64,000 nt of DNA from Conchocele bisecta (GCA_029237695.1 CM055278.1:72965188-73029187), one strand, 5' to 3'. Positions 1 through 10,149 are shown, numbered from the stretch's first letter. The notes: generated by a model from the letters alone, not told the origin. Translations and numbers: made by a program.

Positions 1-162
1 TTGCAAACATAGTATTCAGAGATTTCGGGACGTGATCGTCAGTTCGGTTTAATGAGAATTCCTGTTGAGAGGGGTTTCGGATTAGAGTGGTTCCACTGTG
101 TTTTGTAACAAACACATTTACAAATATTGGCAAGATTAGCGCAGGTGGTGGTGTACGTGTAT
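1..162 (-). repeat. Receptor 3' flank made of repeat A and repeat B remnants
   Basis: Bases 56-101 resemble a decayed repeat A end (GAGAGGGGTTTCGG, then TTCCACTGTG). Bases 117-156 are a right end of repeat B (ATATTGGCAAGATTAGCGCAGG and GTGGTGGTGTAC). The B end lies within about 10 bases of the receptor stop codon, so the 3' UTR, if transcribed, is transposon-derived. A possible ATTAAA-type poly(A) signal (minus strand) lies at 48-53. Confidence 0.6.
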
Positions 163-1403
163 TTAAAGAGGAATCTCCGCATTGGAATCACTTGACGTAT
201 TTGCAAAGCCAGTATGAGTACTCCAGTGTCTCCTCTTAAGCGACTTTTGCAGGAATCCATATTGACATCTCAGGAGCTTAATAAATGTCATCTTAAACGT
301 ACTATTGAACATCGTATATATAATCGGATTTAGAGTGCTTGATACCCAACCGAGCCAGACGAAAATAGATATTAAAACTGGGTTAAAGATACAGTTCTCG
401 CATAACGCCGTCAGAATGTTCGCAACGAAGAACGGCGCCCACGAAATTACGAATATCACGAATACTATTCCCAACACTTTTGATGCCTTCTGTTCTGTAC
501 GCACAGCAGTTTTGTCTCTGTTTCGCTCACGTGATAGATTCAGTATGCTGGACGCTTTGTAAATAATGTGTTGTGAAATGGATTTGGAAAGCTTCTCGGT
601 GTTTTGATTATGATTTGGTAAAGATAAATGTTTTCTGGAAATATGATTGTTGTCTTCGTCTGTGGAATTTTCGTCACTTAGCAACAGGGACTCCGTCGAC
701 ATGCCGTGTAGTCGACTGCCGGGAACTGTAAGGAAGCCATTTTGGGTGGGGCTCTGTGTGGGTGGGGAGTTGTTACTACACGCGGTGTAGACCGATTCCG
801 ATGACGCGCTATCACGCCGGCTTATGTGTATTTGGATATACGAGTCATCATAACTTTCGCTGTTTAAATCACAAGTACTTCTGCTTCCCAACTCGAATGT
901 TTCCGCCGCTTTTCTTGCCGGCGACGCGTTTTCTGAACTCGGGCGTTTATGGCGGCCATTTCGCCGGCTTTTGGACCGCCGTATGATTGGCTGGTCGGAT
1001 TCGGAACACCTGGGATCGCAGAGTTTTGATTGCTTGTGCAGCAGACGAATTGTCAAGCTGTACGATATCACCATTATCAATAACGGAATGAAAAACGCGA
1101 AAATTGATCCGTAAATAATAAACGTTTCATTGGTCAATGAGCAGTGATTGTTATTCAAAATATTTCGTTTGTCTGAAATACCGAGAATTGTCACGGGGCT
1201 GGAAATGGTAGCCGATATTACCCACAGTAGGGTTATTTTTAGTATCACGGTGACCTTTGATTTGTTCCTTGACGTCAGCGGTGACCTTATTGCTAGGTAA
1301 CGCTCCAGTGAGATGCTACACAGATGGAGTATCGACGTCGTGCACATGAATACGTCTGCAGTCACGTAGAGGTTGCACAGCGTCGCGTCGAACGGCCAAT
1401 ACC
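163..1403 (-). CDS. 5-HT2: Last coding exon of a 5-HT2-like serotonin receptor (GPCR), partial gene
   Basis: This exon encodes about 413 residues of a rhodopsin-family receptor that would bind serotonin at the plasma membrane and, like other 5-HT2 receptors, probably couple to Gq (family knowledge). Counting from the exon start, I see the conserved TM3 cysteine C10, the amine-binding aspartate D17, ERY (34-36) in place of DRY, TM4 W61, the loop cysteine C88 expected to bond C10, TM5 P107, a long Ser/Thr- and charge-rich third intracellular loop (about 126-303), then EQKASKVLG, TM6 SWAPFF (CWxP with Cys replaced by Ser; W322) and TM7 NPIIY (359-363). The IPLLIMVISYSLTI stretch and the EQKASKVLG start of TM6 match 5-HT2 receptors closely; the start resembles insect 5-HT2. 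The open frame continues upstream to about 1470, but that part follows an intron acceptor and is not coding. TM1 and TM2 are missing and must lie on exons to the right. The stop codon is at 163-165. A dopamine or octopamine receptor is less likely. Confidence 0.92.
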
Positions 1404-1421
1404 CTGAAAATAGATAATAAT
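1404..1421 (-). promoter_or_regulatory. Splice acceptor of the receptor exon
   Basis: On the minus strand the sequence reads ATTATTATCTATTTTCAG followed by GGTATTGGCC. The AG lies immediately before the glycine codon that begins the conserved ECL1 segment, giving a phase-1 junction. As I recall, vertebrate 5-HT2 genes also have an intron just before this GYxWP motif, which supports the choice. Confidence 0.85.
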
Positions 1422-1807
1422 CACATTTATGTTTGCTCTCGACCAATGAAAGCACAACATTTCGTCCCAAGTAATCGCATATTGCGACGCTTTCGTCAGT
1501 ATATATTTAATTAATCATTAAATGTTACAATGTAACATATATATATTTATAACCAGAGGTTCAGCCTTGTTGACGTAATTTCCTGTGACGCGCATCATTT
1601 CACCGCGTGTGCATGATCGTTTCGTTGTAAAACCGCCAATCATGTAATAGTATCGGGATTTGCAAGCGTGTAGGGGGTGACGCTCCGTTTAAACGTAACA
1701 TGAGCACGCGATCGGTCGTAGCAAACAATAAGTTAGTTATAGTTCATATAGTTCATATAGTTCTCGCTAGCGCCCGCTACGAATGTAATGTATTTATAGC
1801 AATTTCA
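1422..1807. other. Intron sequence, no recognised feature
   Basis: AT-rich sequence upstream of the receptor exon, with a short TATATATA run near 1535-1550. No repeat family used elsewhere in the window and no coding signal is recognised. Confidence 0.5.
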
Positions 1808-2013
1808 AAAACCTCTCTAAACCGGACACCCTGGGAGGTCCCCAGGGTGTCCGGCTTAGAGAGGTTTCACTGTAACTCGTGCATTTTCTGAGCCATACTT
1901 GTGTGCTATGCGATCACGAACAGACAATATCAACTGATATAAATGGCTATGAAAGATCAAAAATTAGATAACTGGTGTATTTCTGGTGTCTGGTTTAGAG
2001 AGATACCACTGTA
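1808..2013 (-). mobile_element. Repeat A (pogo-like MITE)
   Basis: It starts with a tight palindrome carrying CTCTCTAAACCGGACACC and its complement around a CCTGGGAGGTCCCCAGG centre, followed by the family's internal part (GTGCTATGCGATCACGAACAG) and an outer end TTTAGAGAGATACCACTGTA. CAGTG ends in TA context are typical of pogo-type Tc1/mariner elements (family knowledge). Confidence 0.8.
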
Positions 2014-2950
2014 CTATGAATGTATTGAACTACATTGTATATGATTAGAGTAGATTAGGAAAGCTCATTTACATGGAAGCACTGTTACACAGTACTCGTA
2101 ACATGATGCTGTGTTGTTTTAGTGGTATAATGTCAACGTCTGTGCCGCAATGTCTGAGAGCGTTTCCTATTCAGTCATTTGCTCTTCTGATGTCTACCGT
2201 ATGATTAATAGCCACTCGCGGAAATACTTCTCAATGCTTCAGCTTACAGATTGAAAATACATTTTCTTTCATTAACATCGAGAGTAATGTCGTTAATTAG
2301 ATTTCATGGCAATTGAAACGCGCCCGTTTCGACGTCGGTGTTGTTATTTTCGAGTTACATACTTGTGACAAACACGGTCTAATGTGTGTACTACGGAATT
2401 AACGTGTTGTATCATTATAATTCGCTCTGCTTTCTCAGCCAATCGCTGGCCAGTATCGCACTCCACTTAATATTCTAAAGTTTACAAGATATAACCCCGA
2501 TAATAGATTTAACCAAATTTAATAACAACCTGTTCCACAGGGAACGAATACCCGGGTGGGAGGCTGCATTATGACCTGGCTAATTATAAGTATGTTATTG
2601 TTCACATTCTTTTAAGGAACTAAATGGTGCGGTCGCTAGTGCTCCCTCGCATTTAATCCAGTATGTGAACAATAATTTATACTTATTTAAGCATTTAAGC
2701 TTGGGTCATATTCCAACCAATTAGGACTAGATGGCGAGCAGCGTAAACTCTGTTCAGACTGCGCGGATGCACAGGCTGATCTGAGACTACGTTGATCGGT
2801 CGGTTGGGGTGCACTGAACCACTAATTAATTTAAATAATAAATGTCAGCACTTAATTACAGTGTCCTAATCTGTTGCCAGGGATCCTTACTATACTGGAT
2901 CCGTTATGTGCCATTCTGTGGGGCTTTCTGTCTGTGATTTGCGTTGCCAA
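2014..2950. other. Mostly unassigned intron sequence with a repeat I-like scrap
   Basis: 2705-2815 is a decayed repeat I core (GATCTGAGACTAC, GGATGCACAGGCTGATCTG). 2585-2608 and 2664-2690 form an imperfect inverted repeat (ATAAGTATGTTATTGTTCAC and GTGAACAATAATTTATACTT). I see nothing coding in the rest. Confidence 0.5.
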
Positions 2951-3180
2951 TACAGTGGCACCTCTCTAAACCGGACACCCTGGGAGGTTCCCAGGGTGTC
3001 CGGTTTAGAGAGGTTAAACCTCTCAGCGTGTCCGGTTTAGAGAGGTTACACTGTAATTAAGCACTCGATGTCATTTTCAGTCATGAACAGACATGACAAT
3101 GGAATAATTTGCATTCAAATCCATCTAAATTAAACACGATGGGTTCCCTATGATGTCAGGTTTAGAGAGGTTCCACTGTA
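2951..3180. mobile_element. Repeat A (pogo-like MITE), with an extra partial end
   Basis: It starts TACAGTGGCACCTCTCTAAA and ends GAGAGGTTCCACTGTA. The CCGGTTTAGAGAGGTT end is repeated twice near 2998-3050, so one end has been duplicated inside the element. Confidence 0.8.
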
Positions 3181-3306
3181 AAGCAGACATATGACTATGT
3201 GAAGGCATGCGGATGTGCTTTTCGAACTGCAAACGGCATTTTCATCAGAGATATGCGACAATGAAACCCATATAATTAAGAATACAGAAGCTGCCTGTTT
3301 GTCTGA

Positions 3307-3553
3307 TTAACCGTTTGAACCAGAAAGCCCGCTATATCGGTTTATGCAAAAGGTGCAGATCCAGATGAGCCGGCTCGTAACGAGCCGTCTCATCAGGATC
3401 TGCACTTTTTGAAAGCAATTTTAATATTTTTGAGAACAAAAACACCCCCTTTTCATAAATTGACGAATCTGAAAATCATTTTGTGACCATTGGGTTGGTC
3501 GGAACATTAGCATATCACAGTCCATTCAAGTTCCTTAGGGTTGAAAGGGTTAA
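3307..3553. mobile_element. Repeat S (MITE with TTAACCCTTT-type ends)
   Basis: It has ends TTAACCGTTTGAACC and GGTTGAAAGGGTTAA and a central hairpin around GAGCCGGCTCGTAACGAGCC flanked by GCAGATCCAGAT and ATCAGGATCTGC. Other copies are at 30808, 33667 and 45182. A repeat A end (3553-3570) abuts its right side. Confidence 0.8.
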
Positions 3554-3855
3554 GAGAGGTTCCACTGTACATTGTATCTATCAATTTACTAACTAATTTT
3601 AGAAGTTTCTCATCTAGTGTGTTGGCATTTATGACACGCATACCATTCCATCATTTTTTACCGCGAAGAACTTATTATATGACGTATGTCTGTCTGAAAT
3701 CGGAATATCTCTAATTGTGTGTCACGACAGGCTTATGCCTAATGTATCTCAGCGCAATTAGACGAGGAGTGCCGAATGCTTAATACTTAGATCGTAATTC
3801 GCAACGGGGATATATGGTCGCATATTCCTGTCATCTATCTAATGCGATAACATCG

Positions 3856-4072
3856 TACACTAACGCCTGCGTTAATCTTGCAAATATTGTTATTTGCTTT
3901 ATTCAAAAATACGTGAATACTGTGCTTGAAATCAAGCAGCTTGATTGACTGAGCCTGAGCTGTGCTACAGCTCAGGCTCAGACAATCAAATTGCTTGATT
4001 GCGAGTTGGCATTGCCATTAGAAGTTAAGAAATGTTGATACTCTGGCCAAGATTAACGCTGGCTGCTGTGTA
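3856..4072. mobile_element. Repeat B (MITE)
   Basis: It has ends TACACTAACGCCTGCG and CTGGCTGCTGTGTAC and a central hairpin in which GAGCCTGAGCTGTGCTACAG mirrors CAGCTCAGGCTCAG. Full-length for the family at about 215 bp. Confidence 0.8.
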
Positions 4073-4242
4073 CATATTCATTTTATTATACCTTATAACG
4101 CGTTTGCAAATTACATAACATTCACGTCAAAACCACTTAGGAATTAGTCAAATTGGATGAGACAAATTGCACGAAATGCTAGGTGCTCACCGGTGACATT
4201 ATCTCGTCTTGATCAGTTAGGAAGTCGTCTTTGGTACGATCC

Positions 4243-4366
4243 TTACACAACCGGCTGCATTAGTCTTGCCCAGATGTCAACGTTTCTGAACATCTATTGG
4301 CAGTGCCTAATCGCAATCAAGCAGCTTGCAATTGATTGGTTGTGTCTAAGCTGCTGTATCCTACAT
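4243..4366 (+). mobile_element. Repeat B, left-half copy
   Basis: It starts TACACAACCGGCTGC and carries CCCAGATGTCAACGTTTCTG and TCGCAATCAAGCAG. It stops about where repeat C begins at 4380. Confidence 0.7.
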
Positions 4367-4379
4367 TTATCTTGCCCTG

Positions 4380-4681
4380 TAGCCGATTTCATCAAAATTG
4401 CAAAGTATACTTATCTAGCAAAGTATACTTTGAGGGAGTAATCATTTATTTTTCCCGAAATGCATTATTTAAAATAGAACTATGACTGCATATATTTGAT
4501 GATTAAAAGTATGCAGAATTATTATACAGAATTTATTACATTATCACAGCCAAAATGGCTGTGATAATGTAATAAATTCAGTATAATAAAAAATAATAAA
4601 TTTATCCTTAAATTGAAAATTTCTCCCTCAAAGTATATTTTGCAAGATAAGTATACTTTGCAATGTTGGTGAAACAGGCTA
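4380..4681. mobile_element. Repeat C (palindromic MITE)
   Basis: A palindrome of about 300 bp. Its ends contain AAAATTGCAAAGTATACTT and the mirror, and the centre is the hairpin ATCACAGCCAAAATGGCTGTGAT. Sister copies at 42405 and 48842 have the same layout. It sits between half-copies of repeat B. Confidence 0.85.
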
Positions 4682-4992
4682 CAGATGTCAACGCTTCTGA
4701 ACATCTATTGGCAATCTCCACTCGATGCGAAGCAGTTTCATTGGCTGCGCCTGAGCTGTAGCATTGACGTGTACACCACCGTCTGCTTTAATCTTGCCCA
4801 GATGTCAACGATTCTGAACTTCTATTGGCAATATCAACTCGCAATCAAGCAGTTTGATTGGCTGTGCCTGAGCTGTAGCAGCTCAGCGTCTGCCAATTAA
4901 GCTGCTTGATTGCAAGCACTATATTCCAGTACATGTATTTTGAAATAAAAATAAATTCAAATGTCGGCAAGATTAGCGCAGGCAGTGGTGTA
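4682..4992. mobile_element. Repeat B, half copy followed by a full copy
   Basis: 4682-4770 is a left half lacking its outer end. 4771-4992 runs from TACACCACCGTCTGC to GCGCAGGCAGTGGTGTAC. The two are head-to-tail, as in the other B clusters. Confidence 0.75.
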
Positions 4993-5043
4993 CAGTGTAT
5001 CAAGTCAATGAGGCTTACTAATCGGCCAAGACGAGATAAAAGT

Positions 5044-5525
5044 ATTACTGTCTGTTCCACGTTTTGGCTATTAAACACATTAAGGCTAAAAGATAGTTAA
5101 AAGTAAGTACTTTGTATCAATAACAAAAACGTCGCCCTCCCAAAAATATGTATTTGATGAAAATCCATGAAATATAGATTTTATTGCGAAAAAAAATATT
5201 TTCCTATGGGAATTTAACATGGGGGCTAAAAATAGATGTTTTTTAATTGTGGACCGATTTTCAAAATCTAACTTTTGTTTTCTTAGTTACATCATTTTCA
5301 AGCTATCTCGCCAGGTTTCGAAGTCAATTTCCAAAGTTTTGGAAATTGACTCCCCATGTTAAATTCCCATAGGAAAATCGTTTTTTCGCAATAAAATCAA
5401 TATTTCATGGAATTTCATCAAATACATTTTTTGGGGAGGGTGACTTTTTTGTTAATGATAAAAAAAAAAAGTACTTACTTTTAAATAGTTTTTAGATTTA
5501 ATGTGTTTAATAGTTAAAAGTTCGT
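5044..5525. mobile_element. Repeat D (long palindromic MITE)
   Basis: It starts TACTGTCTGTTCCACGTTTT. The left part (GTTAAAAGTAAGTACTTTG, CCTATGGGAATTTAACATGG) is mirrored by CCATGTTAAATTCCCATAGG and GTACTTACTTTTAAATAG. Other copies are at 39268 and 54048. Confidence 0.8.
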
Positions 5526-5675
5526 GATAGTTAATGTGATAAAAAGAAGTACAAATTAAATTAAAAATCGATGTCACAAGTGGGAAGTATTACGTTTTTG
5601 ACGATATTTCGTGTTAGTTATCTCGTCCAATCTTGGCGCGATAATGTATTCCGTAACACGACCAATCTGGTGCAA

Positions 5676-5941
5676 TATAGAGAATAGTATGTTAGTGCCG
5701 TGAATGGGAAAAAATATCTGGCAAGGCTCAGGAAACGGGATGGGCGAGGCTCTGCCAAGCACATCCCGTTTCCGTGCCGCGCCAGATATTTGTTCCCATT
5801 CACGGCACTAACCTACTATTCTATTTATCCCGTCAACACCTACAAATGGCTGTAAAATGCAAAAATTGTATTGACTGGATATCAAAAATGTTTCACGGCA
5901 CCGTGTTTCACGGCACATACGCACTGTGTTGACGGGATAAA
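5676..5941. mobile_element. Repeat E
   Basis: It runs from TATAGAGAATAGTATGTTAG to TGTTGACGGGATAA. It has two nested hairpins: GTGCCGTGAATGGG with CCCATTCACGGCAC, enclosing GGAAACGGGATG...CATCCCGTTTCC. There is a second inverted pair (CCCGTCAACAC and GTGTTGACGGG) and a third small one, CACGGCACCGTG. The TTG-start reading frames here are by-products of the hairpins. Confidence 0.8.
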
Positions 5942-5945
5942 ATAC

Positions 5946-6292
5946 GAATATTTGACGAAGGTTGTGAAACGAAACAAACGAAAACGAATGGAAAACGCAG
6001 CGAAAACGACCATATGCAAAGAAACGAATATCCTTTGTTTTTCTCGTACATGTACGTGAAAACAATATTTTCCTTTAAATACCCGGCTTTCATTATTTAA
6101 ACGCCTGTCGTTTCTTTCAACGCATCGTTACGACATTGTTTTTTTTTTGTTTTTTAAGCAGAAAATGATGTTTTCGTTGGTTTAAACACAACGCGTAAAA
6201 CATCGAAAATATATTTTTATAAATATAGAAACGAAAAAGATGTCAAAACGATAAGCAATCGTTGGTTTGTGAACACAAGAACACATCCGGAC
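5946..6292. mobile_element. Repeat F
   Basis: It carries AACGAAACAAACGAAAACGAATGGAAAACG at one side, GAAAATGATGTTTTCGTTGG in the middle and AAGCAATCGTTGGTTTGTG with ACACATCCGGA at the other. The same modules recur at 11155, 32289, 35575, 45828, 49470 and 62195. Confidence 0.65.
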
Positions 6293-6466
6293 TAGCTATA
6301 ACGTCATCATGCTATGTGGATGGCAGAAATAGACGACCATACAGATGGGTCTGTAATGAAGAAAATTAAATAAAACGCTCACGATTAATTGTGAATGAAT
6401 TGCTTCTGTGAGACTCGTATTGTAACGCTGATAAATAATGAAGTGGAATATGCATGTAAAAAAAGA

Positions 6467-6674
6467 ACGGAACCTCCCTAAACGAACACCAAGGAAACAC
6501 CTGTGATCTTATTTTTGATGAGTTTCTTGATCATTTATCTCAGGTGATAATGTCTATTCATGATCGCATAGCACACAACTATGGCTCAGAAATGTCTGAT
6601 TTACAGTGAAACCTCTCTAAACCGGCCACCCTGGGGACCTCCCATGGTGTCCGGTTTAGAGAGGTTTCACTGTA
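6467..6674 (+). mobile_element. Repeat A (pogo-like MITE)
   Basis: It has an outer end GGAACCTCCCTAAACGAACACC, internal TCATGATCGCATAGCACACA and a terminal palindrome 6607-6674 ending GAGGTTTCACTGTA. Confidence 0.8.
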
Positions 6675-7023
6675 TAACATGTTTAAAATTGTTTTAATGC
6701 AGTCGTACCTTCCACATGTACACTGATACAGTTACAAGACACCGTTGAGCGAATCATGGCAATACCATGAATACAGGAAATAGAGACATTGTGCAGGGTG
6801 GTCTAACATCTTGGACATTTTAGTCACTCACACAGTTTCTGATACACTGTTCAAATCTTAAAAATGTTGGCGTACGTATTTTCGACTGTCTGTGCTATTT
6901 GAAAACAAATCGCAATGTATACGGATTATGCACGCATTTATATTGTATTGAATCTGTGTTGAATTTAGCTACTGTTGCACAGCGGGATAAATAGCAAATC
7001 GCATAATACATAGAGGATACCAG
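6675..7023. other. Unassigned intron sequence
   Basis: No coding signal and no repeat family recognised. Confidence 0.4.
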
Positions 7024-7606
7024 ACTATAGTCTGTTTCACGAAAGCTGCCCAATTTTACGGCTATATAGACAATTCAAAAACCATATTGTTTTCGATAAT
7101 ATTAAATTAAAGGAACATTTAACAATGAGCCTTCTTTTTATTTCGTGAAATTTGGTCAAATATTGATTTTATTGCGAAAAAAACAATTTCCCCATGTTAA
7201 ATCCCCCATAGACATATTCACGGAGTGAAGATGTCTATGGGGATTTACATGTAACATGGGGAATTTTTTTTGAATTTTAGAAATACTGGACCGATTTTTA
7301 AAATTTAACTTTTGTTTTCTTAGTTAGATCATATCCAAGCTATCTAGTCAGGTTTCGGTGTCAATTTCCAAAAAAAAATCGTTTATTGACTCCTCCCACA
7401 CTTCCTTACCACTTTTTCCCCCATGTTAAATTCCCATAGACAAACCAATTTTTCGTAATAAAATCAATATTTGACCGAATTTCACGAAATAAAAAGAAGG
7501 CTCATTCTTAAATTTTCTCTTAATTTAATATTATCGAAAATAATATTGTTTTTGAATTGTCTTTATAGCCGTAAAATTTGGGCAGCTTTCGTGAAACAGA
7601 CTATAG
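7024..7606. mobile_element. Repeat G (long palindromic MITE)
   Basis: It starts ACTATAGTCTGTTTCACGAA and ends with the mirror TTCGTGAAACAGACTATAG. The arms share internal text with repeat D (TTTTATTGCGAAAAAA, CCATGTTAAATTCCCATAG). A scrap of the arm is at 29310-29345. Confidence 0.8.
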
Positions 7607-7612
7607 TGTATT

Positions 7613-8092
7613 TATCGGTTTATCAGTTTATCAGGCAAGTCTAGGAAATTTCGAGGCTTGCCGAGGAATACCTACCGCTTCGGAGACAAGTCTGATTGAT
7701 GTTTTATGCTCGAAGATCACCACTGATCGCCGTTATATATGCACAGAACGCGAACTTATTTACGTTGCGTCATTACACGGACGTCATTCGGTAACGTAAA
7801 GTGACGTCATCGGACCAATGGAACGTCAGTTTTCACTTGTTTGTAGGCCGGGTGTTTGGTGTGATACATTGCATATTGTGAACATTTATCAGGTAATCTG
7901 CCGTGCATTTACCGAATACGTACCGATTGATAACATGTTGTTGTATCAGGCATTGGCCAACATACGGGTTACAACGAAGTGAAACCTTACGTTCAATTGG
8001 TCGAATGACGTCACGTGACGTTACCGAATGACGTCAGTGTACGACAATGTATTCGATCAATGCATATCACGTTACCTGATAAATGCTTCTAT
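7613..8092. mobile_element. Repeat H (palindromic element)
   Basis: The arms near 7779-7845 and 7975-8035 mirror each other (GACGTCATTCGGTAACGT and ACGTTACCGAATGACGTC). The outer right end is ACGTTACCTGATAAA. A relative at 29901-30150 has the same modules, and both have a neighbouring TTATCAGGCAAG hairpin module. Confidence 0.7.
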
Positions 8093-8097
8093 TTGTG

Positions 8098-8285
8098 TCA
8101 GGGGTTAGAACAACTGACTTTCAAATCCGAAAGTTCTGGGTTCAAACCACGCCTTGGGCATCAAACATACATGTACCTTCATATTATTTCCATCCTACTG
8201 GCTTGTCGAATGAGATTTTAAACGGTGTTCCCGTCTCTATATGACATTAGCTCTTGCTGGGTCGTTAAACCCATTCACTTTTACT
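8098..8285 (+). mobile_element. tRNA-derived SINE
   Basis: The head reads as a tRNA relic: GGGGTTAGAACAACTGAC, then CTTTCAAATCCGAAAG, then a box B-like GGGTTCAAACC. The tail GACATTAGCTCTTGCTGGG followed by TCGTTAAACCC resembles the GACGTTAAAC tails of molluscan SINEs and the tail at 53090. Confidence 0.7.
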
Positions 8286-8396
8286 ATTTGTGTCGTGAGT
8301 AAACAAACACATACATGTACCTGCACGTGACCTGCTCTATAGTTAATATACTAGCAATCACGTGCACTAAATTAAATCGTATATTATACCGGTGCA

Positions 8397-8486
8397 ACAA
8401 ATTAAAGTAACCTAGTCAAATATATATATAGACTAAAATTAGGCATCATTAATTCACAAACTTAACCTGATTATGATTTTGCTTAG
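8397..8486 (+). repeat. Direct repeat, copy 1
   Basis: CAACAAATTAAAG ... ACTAAAATTAGGCATCA ... TTAACCTGATTATGATTTTG is repeated at 8699-8788, on the other side of the repeat B copy. Confidence 0.8.
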
Positions 8487-8694
8487 TACACCACTGCCTG
8501 CGCAAATCTTGCAAAAACTTTTTTCGAAATACATGTACTTAAACATTGTGCTTGAAATCATGCAGCTTGATTGGCTGAGCCTGAGCTGTGCCACAGTTCA
8601 GGCACAGCCAATCAAACTGCTTGATTGCGATATTGCCAGTATATGTTCAGAAACGTTGACATCTGGGCGAGATTAACGCAGGCCGTTGAGTTTA
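8487..8694. mobile_element. Repeat B (MITE)
   Basis: It has the end TACACCACTGCCTGCG, central hairpin GAGCCTGAGCTGTG / CACAGTTCAGGCACAG and right end GAGATTAACGCAGGCCGTTGAG. Confidence 0.8.
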
Positions 8695-8698
8695 CGGA

Positions 8699-8788
8699 TG
8701 TAACAAATTAAAGCTTCTCTAGTTAAATATACACTAAAATTAGGCATCAATATTTCACAACGTTAACCTGATTATCTTGTTGCTTAGT
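8699..8788 (+). repeat. Direct repeat, copy 2
   Basis: Second copy of the 90-bp segment at 8397-8486 (ACTAAAATTAGGCATCAATA and TTAACCTGATTATCTTGTTG). Confidence 0.8.
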
Positions 8789-9062
8789 AACATTTAAGCA
8801 CGTGTCGCGGTAGTGGATAATTGTCCGTGTCAGTGCATGTATTTAGCCGCCGAGAGTCCAGCCAAACACTGATGATTATGCGTTAATTAAAAGGTAAACT
8901 AATGAGGGTGATCGAATTGTTGCTAATGGCAACCGACGATTTGTATCTATTTTCTGCGTAATAGTGCATTAATTTCTCCTTGTGTGCCCCGACAAGAGTG
9001 CATTCGTATTTACTTTTCATAGATGCATTCAGTTATCAGATTATATGATGCTACTGTAACAG

Positions 9063-9376
9063 GTACACCACCGGCTGTGTTAATCTTGTCTAGATGTCAA
9101 CGTTTCTGAACATCTATTGCCAATATCAGCTCGCAAGCAAGCAGTTTCATTGGCTGAGCATGAGCTGTAGCCTGCGTTAATCTTGCCCAGATGTCAACGT
9201 TTCTGAACATCTATCGGCAATATCAACTCGCAATCAAACAGTTTGATTGGCTTAGCCTGAGCTGTATCCCAGCTCAGGCACAGCCAATCAAGCTGCTTAC
9301 TGTCAAAGACAATAGTCAAGGATTTTTAAATAAAAATATATTTAAATATTGGCAAGATTAGCGCAAGGGGTGGTGT
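9063..9376. mobile_element. Repeat B, half copy plus full copy in tandem
   Basis: 9063-9172 is a left half from TACACCACCGGCTG to GAGCTGTAG. 9173-9376 restarts at CCTGCGTTAATCTTGCC and runs to GCGCAAGGGGTGGTGTA. Confidence 0.75.
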
Positions 9377-9869
9377 AAGAGTGCATTTCTTTGTTTCCCC
9401 CGGCAATAGTGCTTTCATTGTGTACGATCAATTCTATGAGATTACAGGAACATGTACATATAACCTGTAATTGTACAGGAGTTTACAAGTTAATATTTGT
9501 CCGTAGCTAAAAATCTCCAATTTAAAATTAATTATGTGGAGTTTTTGTTTAGGTAAAAATCTTCATTTTTTTTAATTCGTGCTTCTTTCTAGGACATAAG
9601 CACACAGCTAACAGAAACATCGCGATATATCTATGTAGTTAACCCGAATGTTTTGTCTGTAGCGCAGGGCGACTTAAGTCATTCATCGTTACACACAGAA
9701 AAGTCGGGTTAGTATGTAGTCAGTCTGTAAAGTGGCACAAATATGCAATCAGGCCACGGGAAACTGCTGATTTTGTGCCAGCATGATGGTTGCTGTGTAC
9801 ATATTAAGCCCCAAATGTCATGGGTTTGGCATTTTTTATAGACCAGGTGTTATTTCTGCGGGGCGTGCC
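9377..9869. other. Unassigned intron sequence
   Basis: No recognised repeat or coding signal. Confidence 0.4.
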
Positions 9870-10078
9870 GTGCTGCTACACTTCCTGTCTTGTGGCTTGA
9901 AGGAGTGCGCCAGGTCTGGGTATACCCTGGTCACGGAGACAATGAAACCAGTCTGATAAAACTTCCTTCGGTAAATGCGTGCATGTACTTATTGATTGAC
10001 TGCAGGGTGAACGGTGTAGACACTTCTCAGACAACGCATGATGGTCTGTGTATACTGTGGTAGCAGAGGCCACGATAA
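9870..10078. repeat. Repeat I-related degenerate segment
   Basis: It carries GGTCTGGGTATACCCTGGTCACGG and AACCAGTCTGATAAAAC, which resemble the outer part of repeat I and a second scrap at 10590-10670 (GGTCTGGGTGTACGCTGGTC). The short minus-strand reading frame across it is not convincing. Confidence 0.4.
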
Positions 10079-10149
10079 TATATATATATATGGCATCGTT
10101 ATCACTAGACTAATCCTCTCGCTGGCAGCAGCCTTGATCATAATAAAAG

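Noticed and set aside
1404..1470. Upstream extension of the receptor frame
   Set aside because: The extra 22 codons precede a clear splice acceptor, start from TTG and match nothing in the receptor family.
8098..8170. Functional tRNA gene
   Set aside because: Only the anticodon and T-arm region resemble a tRNA, and a SINE-type tail follows.
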